This document shows positions 32,715-43,947 of a stretch of DNA of 64,000 nt, piece after piece; within the stretch, counting starts at the first letter, position 1, and every line of letters starts with the position of its first letter. The DNA is from Hygrophila difformis (Eukaryota; Streptophyta; Magnoliopsida; Lamiales; Acanthaceae): NCBI GenBank assembly GCA_030278955.1, contig JAOANR010000001.1, positions 26,355,120 through 26,419,119 on the forward strand. The letters are read 5' to 3'. The notes under the pieces were generated by a model. That model searched no databases. It worked only from the letters and a program-made list of their open reading frames with translations, and was not told the DNA's origin. A program made the position numbers and the translations under genes.

Positions 32715-35700
32715 ATGGCATTCGAACAAGCAACTCCGGCAGTAAACACGGCGGCGAGGACTGATTTGCCGCCGATTCAGGAAGAACGAGCAGCAGAAGC
32801 CGGAGAATTCCCCCCAGGGTTCCCCGGACCATCACACTTCCATAATCCGGAGTTTTCAAACGATGATTTAACCCCGCGATTCCGAGATCAGGTTCAATTT
32901 ATGGTGGAGGCGGCGGTTACTAATTCGGTTCGCCAGATTGAAGGAAATATCCTGGCAGCGATGCCAGCTATGTTCAGAGCCGAAATAGCGAGGAATATGT
33001 ATCCGATGGGAATGCAGCAAGCTCCAGTGGCGCAAAATCCACCACCTGCGATGCAAAATCCTCATAATTTTCAACAGCAGGCCTTTCGGCCGCCAGGAGG
33101 GCACGGAGCTCGGCCTTTTGTTCCTCCGCAGCAAAGGTACGATCAGCAACAGAATCAACCGCCTCAACCAGCTGTTCAACCACCTGCTCCAGTGGTTCAA
33201 CAACAATACGCACCACATCAGCAGAATCCACCACAACTGGTTGACAGGGAGTTAATTGCTGAGATTATTCGTACTCAATTTGGAAATATCATCGGCCAGG
33301 AGAATAGGCCGATGTATCGGGAGCCTTATCCAGATTACATTGAGGAGCAGTATCCACTGCCTAGAGGAGTAAAGGTTCCAGATTTTAACACTTTTTCTGG
33401 AGAAGTCGGTCGCTCTACAATTGAGCATATTGGCCGATTTACAGCTCAATGCACCAGAATCGCGCAAAATGATTTTCACAAGCTGATATTGTTCAGTTTG
33501 TCGTTAACTGGTCCAGCATTTGAGTGGTATATCAATTTGCCAGCGGGATCGGTCAATACATGGGTCGAAATGGAGCGGTTATTCCATGACCGATTCTATA
33601 ATACCAGTCCTGAAGTTTCGGTAGTTGATCTGACGTCAACCAAACAGAAGGCGTCCGAATCAGTTACTGAATTCATTGAAAGGTTTTATGCAGTCAAGGC
33701 TCAGATGAAAACAATGCTACCTGAGCATGAATATATTCAAATCTTGAAGCAGAATTTGAAGTTTGCTATCAAGGACAGATTGATGGTAACAAGACCAAGG
33801 ACTGTGGCCGAATTAACGGCTGAAGCTATAAGGATGGAGACTTATTTGGCAGAACAAGCGGCTTTCAAATCAAGCCGAAGTCAAAGTGGAAGATCACAAC
33901 CTATCCAGTCAGCTGCCTCATTTGCTGAGTCTCTGGATAGATGTGAAGTCCAGGAAGAGTACAACACGGATGACGTTCCCGCATTAGCCGAAGTTGCAAG
34001 GGCAGAGTTAATCATAAAAAAGCCTATGACTTGTCCAGCACTTCGGCCAGCCAGAGGCAAGGAAAAAGAAGGAGGAGATGAATCTCAAAGGTTTTACTCT
34101 TTCGATTTGTCACAAATGGACGAAATATTTGATTATTGCCAGAAGAACGGATTGCTAGAGTTTAAAGGAAACCATCCACAGCCTACCAAGGATCAGTTGG
34201 AAGCCGGATGGTGCAGATTTCATGGATCGGCTACTCATTCCACGGCGGTTTGTGGACATTTTAGGAAGCTGATTCAGAAGCATGTCGATGATGGGAAGCT
34301 GAAGTTCCCAGAGAGGCTTATGGCGATCGATAAGAATCCGTTCCCTGTTGCCAACATGGTGATGGTGCATCCTGACCAGAATAGATCTGTGCATGACCGA
34401 TTGGGGGATCAAACATCATCTAGCAAGAGTTCTGTGCACGATCGGCTTGGAGATCGGCCATCGGCTCAGAAGTCAGGAGTATGGAAAAGATTAGGATCTC
34501 CGAAGGGAAAAGAGAAAGTTACAAATGTTTTTGACCGATTGGGGCATTATGAGGTAAAGGAGTGGATCAAGCAATCGGAGAAACATCAGGAGATCGAGGT
34601 TGGAGATAAGAGCGAAAGGCCAACTTTAAAGATCATAACTAACGGTTGGGATTCCGAGATGAAGCTAACAGCTGATAAAAGAAATGGGAAAACAGTAATC
34701 CAGATTACTGTCCCTGAAGAAGCTGTTTCCCCAAAGATGAAGAGGTTCAGAAGGCCACCCGCAAATACTCAGGTGGGCCAATGGGTGCAAAATTCCCCGA
34801 AGGCGAGGCATTTCGACCAACACCGATTCGAAAATGCAGCCTGGAGGGCAGAAGACAAGAAGGTCCCAAAGGGGAAGGGATCCTATCGGACTTACAAACG
34901 AAGAATGCAACGGCTTAAAGCTGCTGCTGCATATGAAGAAGAGGAGTATGAGACGATGCACATGGAAGGAGATTTTCCAGATGACTGTTCTTCGGACGAA
35001 GGAAGAATTCTGGAAAAAGTATTTTTGGCTAGGATGAAGACAGCTGAAGGGAAGAAAGAGAAGCAACCGAAAGAAGAACGAGATCGAATGAAAAACAAGA
35101 CCGAATTTCGGCCGAAAACAGCTCAGATAAAAGCTGAAAGTGAGCAGCCGAAATCGAAAGAAGAATGGAAGCCTAGACCAGTCCGAACAAGGGAATGGAA
35201 ACCAAAGACAACTATCATCCCGAATAACGATTCACTCCCTGTCGGGCAGTTTAAGTTCGACTTTGGGTCTAGCGCGAATATGGTGACGGTAACCACAGAA
35301 GAAAAGGAGGAATACTGGTCAGATTTTGAACCAGCTATGGTCTTCTGTCAGAAGGAAGGGGAATACTATGGTGATGAAGAACCTATAGTGGATTTTTGTT
35401 TCGATAAACTTGAGGTATTTCGGCCGGAAGCCGAAATAGAGAAATCAATTGAAGAAGGATATAAAGCATTTGTTCCAGAAGCTCAACCAGGCACGATTTT
35501 GCCTCCAACTGCGAAAATGTCTCAGCATGTGAGGCCTTTATACGTCAGAGGTTGGGTCAATGGAAGACCACTCAGAAGAATGTTTATCGACGGTGGAGCC
35601 ACTGTTAATATCATGCCGTTATCCACATTGACAAAGATAGGCCGTTCGAAGGAAGATCTACTCCCTACACGGATGAAAGTATTGAGTTTTGTGGGAGCTC

Positions 35701-36095
35701 AAACCGCGGCCGAAGGATGTATTCTCGTGGACGTAACGGTCGGAACGATTTTGATTCCGACCATGTTCTTTGTGGTAGATGCAGAAGTTCCGTATGCGGC
35801 CCTTTTAGGCCGATGCTGGATACATACGTCTCGTTGTTTGCCGTCAACGCTGCACCAGAAAGTATGGTTCTGGAAAAAGGATGGCTCAGTTGAAGAAGTG
35901 GAAGGAGACCAACCTCCATTTCCAGTCAGCTCAGCCGGCCGAATTGATGCGGTGTTATACGAAGAACTCATACAACCATTCCTAGCGGTGGTAGGCGATC
36001 GGTACCCGCAGGTGGTCGAGTGTGATTGGACAGATTTGGGGTTTGAGATCAGATATCAGGCCGATGAACGGCCAGTCGAAAAAGAAAGTAAATGA
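32715..36095 (+). CDS. Gag-protease polyprotein (element C)
   Basis: Intact frame of about 1,126 residues from the first ATG at 32715, just after the primer site. A Gln/Pro-rich N-terminal part is followed by the gag domain (GPAFEWYINLPAGSVNTW, then MERLFHDRFY and SVTEFIERFYAVKAQM). A Cys/His stretch CRFHGSATHSTAVCGHF sits in the middle. DRLGD repeats (VHDRLGDQ, VHDRLGDR, VFDRLGH) lie near residues 560-620, a pattern seen in Tat/Ogre gag. The aspartic protease near the C-terminus has FIDGGATVNIMP and YAALLGRCWIH. The stop TGA overlaps the next ATG as ATGA. I see no lesion. Confidence 0.92.
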   Translation: MAFEQATPAVNTAARTDLPPIQEERAAEAGEFPPGFPGPSHFHNPEFSNDDLTPRFRDQVQFMVEAAVTNSVRQIEGNILAAMPAMFRAEIARNMYPMGMQQAPVAQNPPPAMQNPHNFQQQAFRPPGGHGARPFVPPQQRYDQQQNQPPQPAVQPPAPVVQQQYAPHQQNPPQLVDRELIAEIIRTQFGNIIGQENRPMYREPYPDYIEEQYPLPRGVKVPDFNTFSGEVGRSTIEHIGRFTAQCTRIAQNDFHKLILFSLSLTGPAFEWYINLPAGSVNTWVEMERLFHDRFYNTSPEVSVVDLTSTKQKASESVTEFIERFYAVKAQMKTMLPEHEYIQILKQNLKFAIKDRLMVTRPRTVAELTAEAIRMETYLAEQAAFKSSRSQSGRSQPIQSAASFAESLDRCEVQEEYNTDDVPALAEVARAELIIKKPMTCPALRPARGKEKEGGDESQRFYSFDLSQMDEIFDYCQKNGLLEFKGNHPQPTKDQLEAGWCRFHGSATHSTAVCGHFRKLIQKHVDDGKLKFPERLMAIDKNPFPVANMVMVHPDQNRSVHDRLGDQTSSSKSSVHDRLGDRPSAQKSGVWKRLGSPKGKEKVTNVFDRLGHYEVKEWIKQSEKHQEIEVGDKSERPTLKIITNGWDSEMKLTADKRNGKTVIQITVPEEAVSPKMKRFRRPPANTQVGQWVQNSPKARHFDQHRFENAAWRAEDKKVPKGKGSYRTYKRRMQRLKAAAAYEEEEYETMHMEGDFPDDCSSDEGRILEKVFLARMKTAEGKKEKQPKEERDRMKNKTEFRPKTAQIKAESEQPKSKEEWKPRPVRTREWKPKTTIIPNNDSLPVGQFKFDFGSSANMVTVTTEEKEEYWSDFEPAMVFCQKEGEYYGDEEPIVDFCFDKLEVFRPEAEIEKSIEEGYKAFVPEAQPGTILPPTAKMSQHVRPLYVRGWVNGRPLRRMFIDGGATVNIMPLSTLTKIGRSKEDLLPTRMKVLSFVGAQTAAEGCILVDVTVGTILIPTMFFVVDAEVPYAALLGRCWIHTSRCLPSTLHQKVWFWKKDGSVEEVEGDQPPFPVSSAGRIDAVLYEELIQPFLAVVGDRYPQVVECDWTDLGFEIRYQADERPVEKESK

Positions 36096-38590
36096 TGGAT
36101 GCACAACCGAATCAAGCGATCGAGTTCGAATCGGCCGAACTCGGAGTTTCAGACGACAAAGCAGGATGGAGCGACTTAATAGATGCAATTCCAAAACGAA
36201 CACCGGATTTCAAAGCTCAAGACCCCTTGAAAATGGTCAATGTTGGTACAGACGAGCACCCGAGGGAGATCCCGTTGAGTGCAAATTTAGATCAGCAGAT
36301 GACAAGCCGATTCAAGGAGGTCCTAATCGAGTTCAAGGATTGTTTCGCATGTGACTATACAGAGATGCCAGGATTGGAGCGATCGATTGTGGAGCACAGA
36401 TTGCCTATCAAAGAAGGGTTCAGGCCGCATAAACAGCCGGCCAGGAGGGCAGCGCCCGAAATAGTTCCTAGAATAAAAGAGGAAATAGAAAAATTATTAG
36501 CGGCCGGGTTTGTGAGGCCAGCTAAATATGTAGAGTGGTTATCGAATATTGTTCCTGTAATAAAAAAGAATGGGAAGTTGAGAGTTTGCATCGATTTCAG
36601 AAATCTTAATATAGCCACTCCTAAAGATGAGTATATGATGCCTATTGTTGACTTGTTGATTGATTCGGCCGCAAAACAGGGAATGTTGTCCTTCATGGAT
36701 GGATATTCAGGATACAACCAAATTTTTATGGCCGAAGAAGATATTCACAAGACTGCATTTCGGTGCCCTGGTGCTATAGGGATATACGAATGGGTAGTAA
36801 TGCCATTCGGTTTGAAGAATGCAGGAGCTACATACCAGAGAGCCATGAACTATGTTTTCCATGACCTCATAGGGGATTGTGTTGAAGTTTATATCAACGA
36901 CGTCATGGTCAGATCCAAAGATATCGAAAGCCACTTGAACGATTTGCGAAAGGTGTTCATGAGGATGAGACTGCACGGAGTCAAGATGAATCCAGCCAAG
37001 TGTGCTTTCGGAGTACAGGCAGGAAATTTTCTCGGGTTCCTGGTACATAACAAAGGTATAGAAGTTGATGCAAACAAGACCAGGGCCATTCAAGAAGCCA
37101 AACCTCCTCATGATAAGAAGAGTTTGCAGAAATTTCTCGGAAAGATCGGTTTCTTGAGACGATTCTTGGCAAATGCGGCCGGAAAGTCGAAACCACTAAC
37201 CGATTTATTAAGGTTGAAAAAGGAAGAGGAGTTCAAATGGGGAGTCGACCAACAAAAAGCCTTCGAACAGCTAAAACAGGATTTGATGAATCCACCTGTG
37301 TTGGTTCCTCCGATTTTAGGACGGCCATTGAAGTTGTATATAGCAGCGGCCGAAGAGTCTATTGGAGCATTATTAGCACAAGAAGACGATGAAGGAAGAG
37401 ATCGGGCGATTTACTATCTAAGCCGAATCCTAAGGGACGCCGAAGTAAGGTACTCGCCGATTCATAAATTATGTTTAAGTCTTTATCATGCATGCCAGAA
37501 ATTAGAATATTATATTCAACCGAGGCAAGTGATAGTGGTGGCTTCGGTTGACATAGTCAAGATTATGATGAATGATCCGGTCAGTAGCCGAAGAATGGCC
37601 AAATGGGCCATGAAGTTAAATGCATACGATTTGAGGTATCAACCTTTGAGGGCTATGAAAGGACAGATTGTAGCCGATTTTCTGGCTGATCATGCGATAC
37701 ATCCGATGACCGATGACATCGATCATCAAGATCGGCCGAAAGAAGTCGGTAAGATAGGAATTGTATACTTGCAACCATGGGTGATGATGTTTGATGGTTC
37801 TAAAGCCGCTTCAGGAGTTGGAGCAGGGTTTACCCTACAAACACCGGAAGGCAAGGTATACAAGTATTTCGTGCAATTGCCAGAGTCATATACGAATAAT
37901 CAAGCTGAATACAAAGCGTTGATTTCGGGATTACAACGGTTGATAGAGGAAGGAGTCAAGGCAATCATTATCAGAGGGGACTCACAAGTAGTTGTTCAGC
38001 AACTATTAGGCGATTTTTCGGTTAAGAGTTCTCAGTTGATTAGATTGTACGAAGAAGCGGTTAATTTGTTAGAAGAATTCGATGAGGTATATATTGAATA
38101 TATCCCAAGGGAAAAGAACGAAGTAGCCAATGAATTGGCTCAACACGCAGCTAGATATCGGCTAATGCCGATAGCAGGAAATGTGGAAGTACATTTGGCC
38201 GAAACAGAGAAGGCCGAATGGATAAAGAAGATAGCACAGACACTAGAAGATCCTTCGGAGGCCAATCCAGCTGAAAAGCGGAAAGCAATGGATTACGTCA
38301 TAGTAGGAGGATTATTATTCAAGCGTGCGATTGATGGGGTATTGCTTAGATGTGTCGGAGAAGAAGATGCCAGAAGGGTAATGGGAGAGGTTCATGAAGG
38401 AATATGTGGCGCACATCGGGCAGGAAAATCGATGAAGTGGAGTATTATTCGGCTGGGATATTATTGGCCGAATATGGGTATTGATTGTGAAAAATATGCG
38501 AGAGGATGCAGCGAATGTCAGAAACATGGGCCGATTCAGAAGTTGCCGGCCGAAGAATTACACATAATGATCAAACCATGGCCGTTTTGA
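36092..38590 (+). CDS. Reverse transcriptase with dual RNase H and integrase N-terminus (element C)
   Basis: Frame of 832 residues beginning with ATG that overlaps the gag-protease stop. RT blocks: [39 protein letters not shown]. The catalytic box reads YIND (AAC at 36896-36898) where YIDD is expected, a probable G to A change. RNase H 1 has LYIAAAEESIGALLAQ. A second, archaeal-type RNase H has MMFDGSKAASGVGAGF, NNQAEYKAL, IRGDSQVVVQ and NEVANELAQHA, the last acidic residue being Glu. The integrase zinc region follows (HEGICGAHRAGK and CSECQKHG). The frame ends at TGA 38588-38590, which reads through in the same frame to the integrase core. Confidence 0.92.
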   Translation: MMDAQPNQAIEFESAELGVSDDKAGWSDLIDAIPKRTPDFKAQDPLKMVNVGTDEHPREIPLSANLDQQMTSRFKEVLIEFKDCFACDYTEMPGLERSIVEHRLPIKEGFRPHKQPARRAAPEIVPRIKEEIEKLLAAGFVRPAKYVEWLSNIVPVIKKNGKLRVCIDFRNLNIATPKDEYMMPIVDLLIDSAAKQGMLSFMDGYSGYNQIFMAEEDIHKTAFRCPGAIGIYEWVVMPFGLKNAGATYQRAMNYVFHDLIGDCVEVYINDVMVRSKDIESHLNDLRKVFMRMRLHGVKMNPAKCAFGVQAGNFLGFLVHNKGIEVDANKTRAIQEAKPPHDKKSLQKFLGKIGFLRRFLANAAGKSKPLTDLLRLKKEEEFKWGVDQQKAFEQLKQDLMNPPVLVPPILGRPLKLYIAAAEESIGALLAQEDDEGRDRAIYYLSRILRDAEVRYSPIHKLCLSLYHACQKLEYYIQPRQVIVVASVDIVKIMMNDPVSSRRMAKWAMKLNAYDLRYQPLRAMKGQIVADFLADHAIHPMTDDIDHQDRPKEVGKIGIVYLQPWVMMFDGSKAASGVGAGFTLQTPEGKVYKYFVQLPESYTNNQAEYKALISGLQRLIEEGVKAIIIRGDSQVVVQQLLGDFSVKSSQLIRLYEEAVNLLEEFDEVYIEYIPREKNEVANELAQHAARYRLMPIAGNVEVHLAETEKAEWIKKIAQTLEDPSEANPAEKRKAMDYVIVGGLLFKRAIDGVLLRCVGEEDARRVMGEVHEGICGAHRAGKSMKWSIIRLGYYWPNMGIDCEKYARGCSECQKHGPIQKLPAEELHIMIKPWPF

Positions 38591-39466
38591 GGATGGGCCA
38601 TGGACATCATAGGAAAAGTTCATCCCTCTTCGTCTAAAAGACATGAGTTCATGCTAGTGGCAACAGATTATTTCACGAAATGGGCCGAAGCTCAGGCGTA
38701 TGTCAGTATTTCACAAGAAGAGGTGATCGAGTTTATCAAGAGACAATTGATTTATAGATTCGGGATCCCACAGACGATTCTAACAGATAGAGGAACTGTA
38801 TTTGTGGGAGAAAAAGTCAAGGCCTTTGCAAATGAATACGGAATAAAAATCGTGCATTCGTCACCATATTACCCACAAGGAAATGGACAAGCAGAGGCCA
38901 CAAACAAACAGCTAATAGGAATTATAAAGAAAATGATCGAAGACCAACCAAGAAAGTGGCATGAAAAGCTGTCAGAGGCATTATGGGCTTATCGAAATGC
39001 TAAAACTTCAGCCACTGGGTTTACACCATTTCGACTGACTTATGGAATGGACGCAGTGTTGCCAGCCGAAATAACAGTGCCGACTTTGAGAACAAACCAA
39101 GCAGATTCGATGTCGGCCGAACAGTACGATTGTGCGATGAAAGATGAGTTATTGGAAATTAACTCCAATCGGATGCAAGCCTTTGAGAATTTGCAGAAAA
39201 ACAAAGATATAGTGGCCGATTGGTACAATAAGCGAATTCGTCTTAAGCGGTTTGAAGTTGGAGACTTAGTTTGGAAAGTTATATGGCCACCCAAGCAGAA
39301 GGATGGCCGATTAGGTAAGTGGAGTCCCAATTGGGAGGGACCGTTTATTGTTCAGACGAAATTACCGAATGGAGCATACATATTGGTGGACGAAAATGGT
39401 GAGCAGATGTCAAATCCAGTAAATGCAAGATACATGAAGAAATATTATCCATCAGTTTGGGATTAA
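38591..39466 (+). CDS. Integrase catalytic core and C-terminus (element C), separated by one nonsense codon
   Basis: Same frame as the preceding gene, after a single TGA. The context WPF-stop-GWAMDIIG corresponds to the family sequence in which Arg is usual, so CGA to TGA by cytosine deamination is the likely cause. The catalytic triad is intact: MDIIGKV, LTDRGTVF and GNGQAEATNK. The C-terminal part has GDLVWKVIWPP and NWEGPFIVQTKLPNGAYIL. The next ATG is at 38600, so this piece might also be translated separately. TAA at 39464-39466. Confidence 0.92.
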   Translation, partial: GWAMDIIGKVHPSSSKRHEFMLVATDYFTKWAEAQAYVSISQEEVIEFIKRQLIYRFGIPQTILTDRGTVFVGEKVKAFANEYGIKIVHSSPYYPQGNGQAEATNKQLIGIIKKMIEDQPRKWHEKLSEALWAYRNAKTSATGFTPFRLTYGMDAVLPAEITVPTLRTNQADSMSAEQYDCAMKDELLEINSNRMQAFENLQKNKDIVADWYNKRIRLKRFEVGDLVWKVIWPPKQKDGRLGKWSPNWEGPFIVQTKLPNGAYILVDENGEQMSNPVNARYMKKYYPSVWD

Positions 39467-40525
39467 ACGATAAGTAAGCAGAAAATAAAGATTTTATTGC
39501 ATGAACGAATAAGTACAAAGAGGGTGCTACTTCGGCCGAAAGCGGCGTCGATAGCCCGAAATTACAATATACAAGGGAAACGTCCTATACTAAGCAGGCA
39601 TATACAAGGGAAAGGTCCTTGAAAGACACTCAGCCTTGTAGAAATGCCGCTAAAACTATCGGCAAGACAGAAACAGGGCACAGTTGCTTGCCCCAGAACA
39701 GTATTGCCGATTTAGGTCCGACCACCGAACTTCTACTCTTGGATATGATAGAACGAAGAGTACAACGTCCCAGAGGTAGAAGTCAAACTCGGGTACAGCA
39801 TCCGCACGACCTCAGACAGAAGAAGGAGGAGTGCAGCGAGGCAGTCACCCAAAGACGGTGGAAGGGGGAAAGGATGGAGGAATAACTAAGGGTAGTTATT
39901 CCCCCCATTAGACAAGGTCCGACAGGATATGCAACCGCAAAGTCGAAAAGAGATATGCCCGCGTAGCCGTCGAGACCTTCATTTGGAATAACAGATAAAG
40001 ATCCTCGCCCATACGAACATGGTGGAAAGGGCATTAGTTGAACTCGTGTCGCACAAGCGAAAGGTTTTCGTACCACGTCTGGAAATCCTTGCATAAGAAT
40101 GCTTGTCAAAGACCATGGAGGAACTGGAGACAGGGAGTCGAGCAAGGGAAAAAAGAAAGCCATATTGTTATAAGGAAGAAAGAAGTGATAGATAAGCATC
40201 AACAATGCCGGGTATTTATAGGAAGGGATAAGTGCTCGGCAAAAGAAATGGTCAATGTTAAATGTTATTTATGGGAAAACGTTACAGCTGATTCCCGGAA
40301 AAAGCTGCTAACATTCAGAAATTAGCAATAAAGGAGACCGAAAATAATGGAATTAACGGGATACGAATCGCATTGCAGAGGATACAAAAGATACGAATCC
40401 AAGTACAATGTATCGGCCAACATAGTTCAAAAAGGGCCGATTACAGCTGTCAAAAAAAAAAAGTGACCGAAATTCACACTTGACAAAAGATAAGTCAAAA
40501 CACAAAGTTGATATACAAAAGCAAA
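39467..40525. other. Spacer between integrase and antisense gene, element C
   Basis: About 1.06 kb where plus-strand pol and minus-strand accessory gene converge. I see no gene with recognisable features; open frames here are short and lack motifs. It probably contains polyadenylation signals for both transcripts. GGCCGA motifs occur (39530, 40410, 40434). Confidence 0.5.
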
Positions 40526-43500
40526 TTAATGGTCTTCCTGGTCATCAAAAGGAACAGCATCATCCAAGCCTCGCGAAGCAGCGATAGTGGAATTAACCGA
40601 AGATGTCATCAGATTCGGACTTGCTGAAGAAGAAGGACCAGCGACGTCACCCGAAGGGAGGCGAACGGTGGATGAACCAGCACCACAGGAAGTACCAGGT
40701 TTCCCTAGGGGAGAAAAAAAAAAGAGGGGAATAATAAGTAAGAGAGCATAAAGAAGAATCACAACAAGAAATGAAGGAGAACGGAGTACCTGAAGGAATG
40801 GTTAACAAAGGTGGGTTATCGCCCGAAGGGGAGGACTCTATCTCGGAAGGATCCAAAGGAAATAAAACATGTGGAGAAGAGACATGAACAACACTTTGCC
40901 CACCAAGGCTTTTGATGGCCGAATCCAGCTGACCGACTAGAGACTGGGTTTCGGCCCATTTTTCTTGGAAAGTACCAAGAATGAAATCGTTGAAACTGAT
41001 CCGCATGGCTAGATAAGAAGCATCCTGCTGAGAATCCAAGATTTTGGCCTTGGGAGCCTCGGCCGATTGACGAAGGGCTTTGATTGACCGTTTCAGATCG
41101 GCCGATTTTCGCTTAGTTTGAGCTAAAATCAATTCCAAATCCTTCTCTTGTCGTTGGAGCTTGGCTATTTCAGACCGAATCGAAGAAAGGTCCTCGGACT
41201 GTTTATGTTCCTGAGATTCCACCTCGGATAGCTTATTCATCTGAGTCCGATACTCTACAGAATAATTATCAAAAATGGCTCGTGAAGAAGCCGCAGCTTC
41301 ACGCTCGGCGGCAAGTTTGTTCCGCATTGTCAAATGAGCCATGAGTTCCTGATCCATTGAGAGGACAGACTTCGTAATCATCTGAAGAGTGCCATTTAGA
41401 TTCAGAGACACCATCTCGTCATGAAATTGTTGCTCAAGATGAGACAAGAGAATGAGGATCGGTTTAGGATTGACAAACTCCACATCAGATTGCCGACCGA
41501 TTAGATTACACAGCCTGGCCAAACAATCGCCAAGGTGAACAGAAAGATCCGACGGACGAGAAACTAGAGAGACAGGAGAAAAGAAATCGTCCAAAACATG
41601 CCGATCAGGAAATGGTGATAAAGGGACCTGATCGGCGGGGGCTTCATCAACAATCATACCACTAGATGAAGGGCCAGTCGGTTTCGGAATAACCGAAGAC
41701 GAGGGTGTGACAGAGTCCGTAATAGGTTGAGAAGGATCAACCGAAGGAGGGACGAAAGGGTCGGCAAGAGTAGAACTTTCAATCAAACCCCGGGGGTTAA
41801 CAGAAGAAGAACCAGCACAAACAGCCAAATTACTGGTACCACCCGATGTGCGAAATTCGGTTACAGGAGGAGCCGAAACCACAGTGGGAAGTGGAGGAAC
41901 ATCGGATGGTGACAAAACGGGTGGGACCTGGCAAGAGTAAGAAAAAGAAATTAGTCGAAGGAAAGGATCCTGGAAAAGAAAAAGAGTAGTGTAACAAACC
42001 GCAAAAAGAGTGGTAGGGATTCGGCCAAGCGGTGAACGAGATGAACGCCTTCTGGTCTGAGTAGGAGGGAGAGAGCCAATAAGGGAAGCTGAAGGTGAAA
42101 CAGGCCTCTTTCGACCAGGATTAGAAGTAGAAGATCGAGGAACATCTGGAGAAATCGAATGAGTAAGATGAAAAACAAAGAGACAAGCAACGACCAAAGG
42201 AAAAAGGAAAAAAAAACATACCTGGGCGAGAAGTGGAAGGCGAACCGAGGATGCGCTGAGGAGTGGAACCCGGAGATGATGAAGGGAAAGAAGAGAACGC
42301 CAGAATAGGAGAAAAACCACCCCTCCGCAGAACCGAATCAAGATTAGCACTGAAGAAGGCACCAGCAACACCGTCCCACCAAGACTGAAAGCGGGAGGTA
42401 ACGCATCCCGGACGAACAGCAAATTTCCAAACCTTAAAAGAGATTAAACGTTTATGATAAAGGGAGCATTGCTGACGGCTGGCAGAAGCAGAAAGGCGTT
42501 TACCGGCTCTAAGAGCTTCCACTAAGTCTTGACCGAAGCCGAATTGACGGCTGACCAAATGGGGATTGTAGACTTCGAAAGGAATAGCAGACTTAGCAGA
42601 TACAAATGTGGAACCATTAAAGATCGGACGGGGTAATATACACCTATTCCATATTTGGGCAAGAGCTAAAGGAAGGGAAGCCCCGAAGGGGGAAGTAGCA
42701 ATCTCCCTAACCCAAGCAAAGTCAGTTTTCCGATAATGATAATGGGAAAAGGATTGTTCAGCAGTTCGACCCAAGAAATAGTTGATCCAATGAGGAATCG
42801 ACAAGGGAGGAAGGGATGCTCTAAGGAGATCAGGAGCGATAAAACGATTAGGACAAATATCATGGGGAGGAAAGTGAGAAATGTCACGAAAGTGCCAAAC
42901 CAACCACAAATGGAGGAACCATAAAGGACCACGGGCTTTATCGGACGAACCTTTTTCCCAACCCGACACAGTAGCCGAAATACCTGCATATAAATGAGCA
43001 AGGAAGAAATCGGCTAAGGGCAGAGTCACATGGTTAATAAGCGCCGAAGCCAGAGAGTGCGTTTCGAGGAGAACACCCTTAGAAGGAACACACCAGAAGA
43101 ATTTCGTAAGGAAGTACATCATGAAAGCTAGAGGTTCTGAAGGATGTGGAGCAGGCGAAACAGGATCACTCTGATGAGAAATGATCCAATTGGCAAAAGA
43201 ATCGCCAGAAGAAAAGCCGATATTCTTCTCCTTGGGCAGCGACATGATGGCAAGGTTATCCCCACGAACAGAGAGGCCTAGGAGGAGTTTCACATCCTGA
43301 ATAGTGGGGGTCATCATCCCCCAAGGGAAGCAAAAACAGTTTACGGAAGGATTCCAAAAACAAAGAAGGGCTTGAATAGGACGAAGATCTGTGGGAAGTG
43401 GCAAGGTACTAAGAGAAATCATACGATGAATATACGATTTATTCCAAGAGTCGTAACAGTGGGGTTCAAGATGATGGTACCACGCCATATAATCGGGAGA

Positions 43501-43746
43501 GGCCGAAGACCAATTAGCGAAAGATGAAGGGAAAAGCTTGGAAGAGAAACAAGGTTCATACAGAAGAACAGAACGGTTATCAAAAATCCGAGCAGTACAT
43601 TCATCAATATCCTCAGGAATGCCCAACGGACCTAAGGAGTAGAAGCCCTCAGGCAGGAGACGAACTGCGGAGTGAGGAGCAAAAGAGTTTTCAACTTTGA
43701 GAAGATCAGCAGAAAGAGCAGTAACAGGGGCAGGGAGATCCTCCAT
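40526..43746 (-). CDS. Antisense plant mobile domain protein with coiled coil (element C, spliced)
   Basis: Gene on the strand opposite to gag-pol. The first exon (43746-42222) encodes a plant mobile domain: CFWNPSVNCFCFPWGMMTPTIQDVKLLLGLSVRG, then GPLWFLHLWLVWHF. Predicted introns: 42221-42147 (GTATGT to CCAG, 75 nt, phases fit), one near 42005-41925, and 40787-40705 (GTACTC to CCTAG, 83 nt, phases fit). The later exons encode a Ser/Pro-rich linker, then a long coiled coil (around LSEVESQEHKQSEDLSSIR to LKRSIKALRQS) and a short acidic tail ending DDQEDH at 40526. Mobile-domain antisense genes are known in Tat elements, role unknown; host relatives (MAIL1/MAIN) act in silencing. The frame looks intact. 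Confidence 0.75.
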
Positions 43747-43947
43747 TGGAGAAGGCGGAAAGAGAGAAAGAAAGAGGAGAAGTTAGAAAGGCAGTTCACT
43801 CTAAAGACGTGGTAGGCTACGTAAATAGAGGAATGATGGAGAGTACCCTCGAGAAGAAGAAAATAACCGCCGAAACAAAAAGAAGAAAGGGAGATTACTT
43901 GGGCTCCTTCTCCTAGAAAAGAAATTCGCCCAAGTAAGGAGGGCATC
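43747..43947 (-). promoter_or_regulatory. Leader of antisense gene and polypurine tract of element C
   Basis: Between the antisense start codon and the 3' LTR. On the minus strand it is the 5' leader and possible promoter of the mobile-domain gene. On the plus strand it ends in aagtaaggagggcatc (43932-43947), the polypurine tract directly before the 3' LTR. Confidence 0.6.

Noticed and set aside
39783..40205. Minus-strand open frame of 140 codons between integrase and antisense gene in C
   Set aside because: No recognisable motif, downstream of the last predicted exon end at 40526, and overlapping the likely convergent 3' regions.
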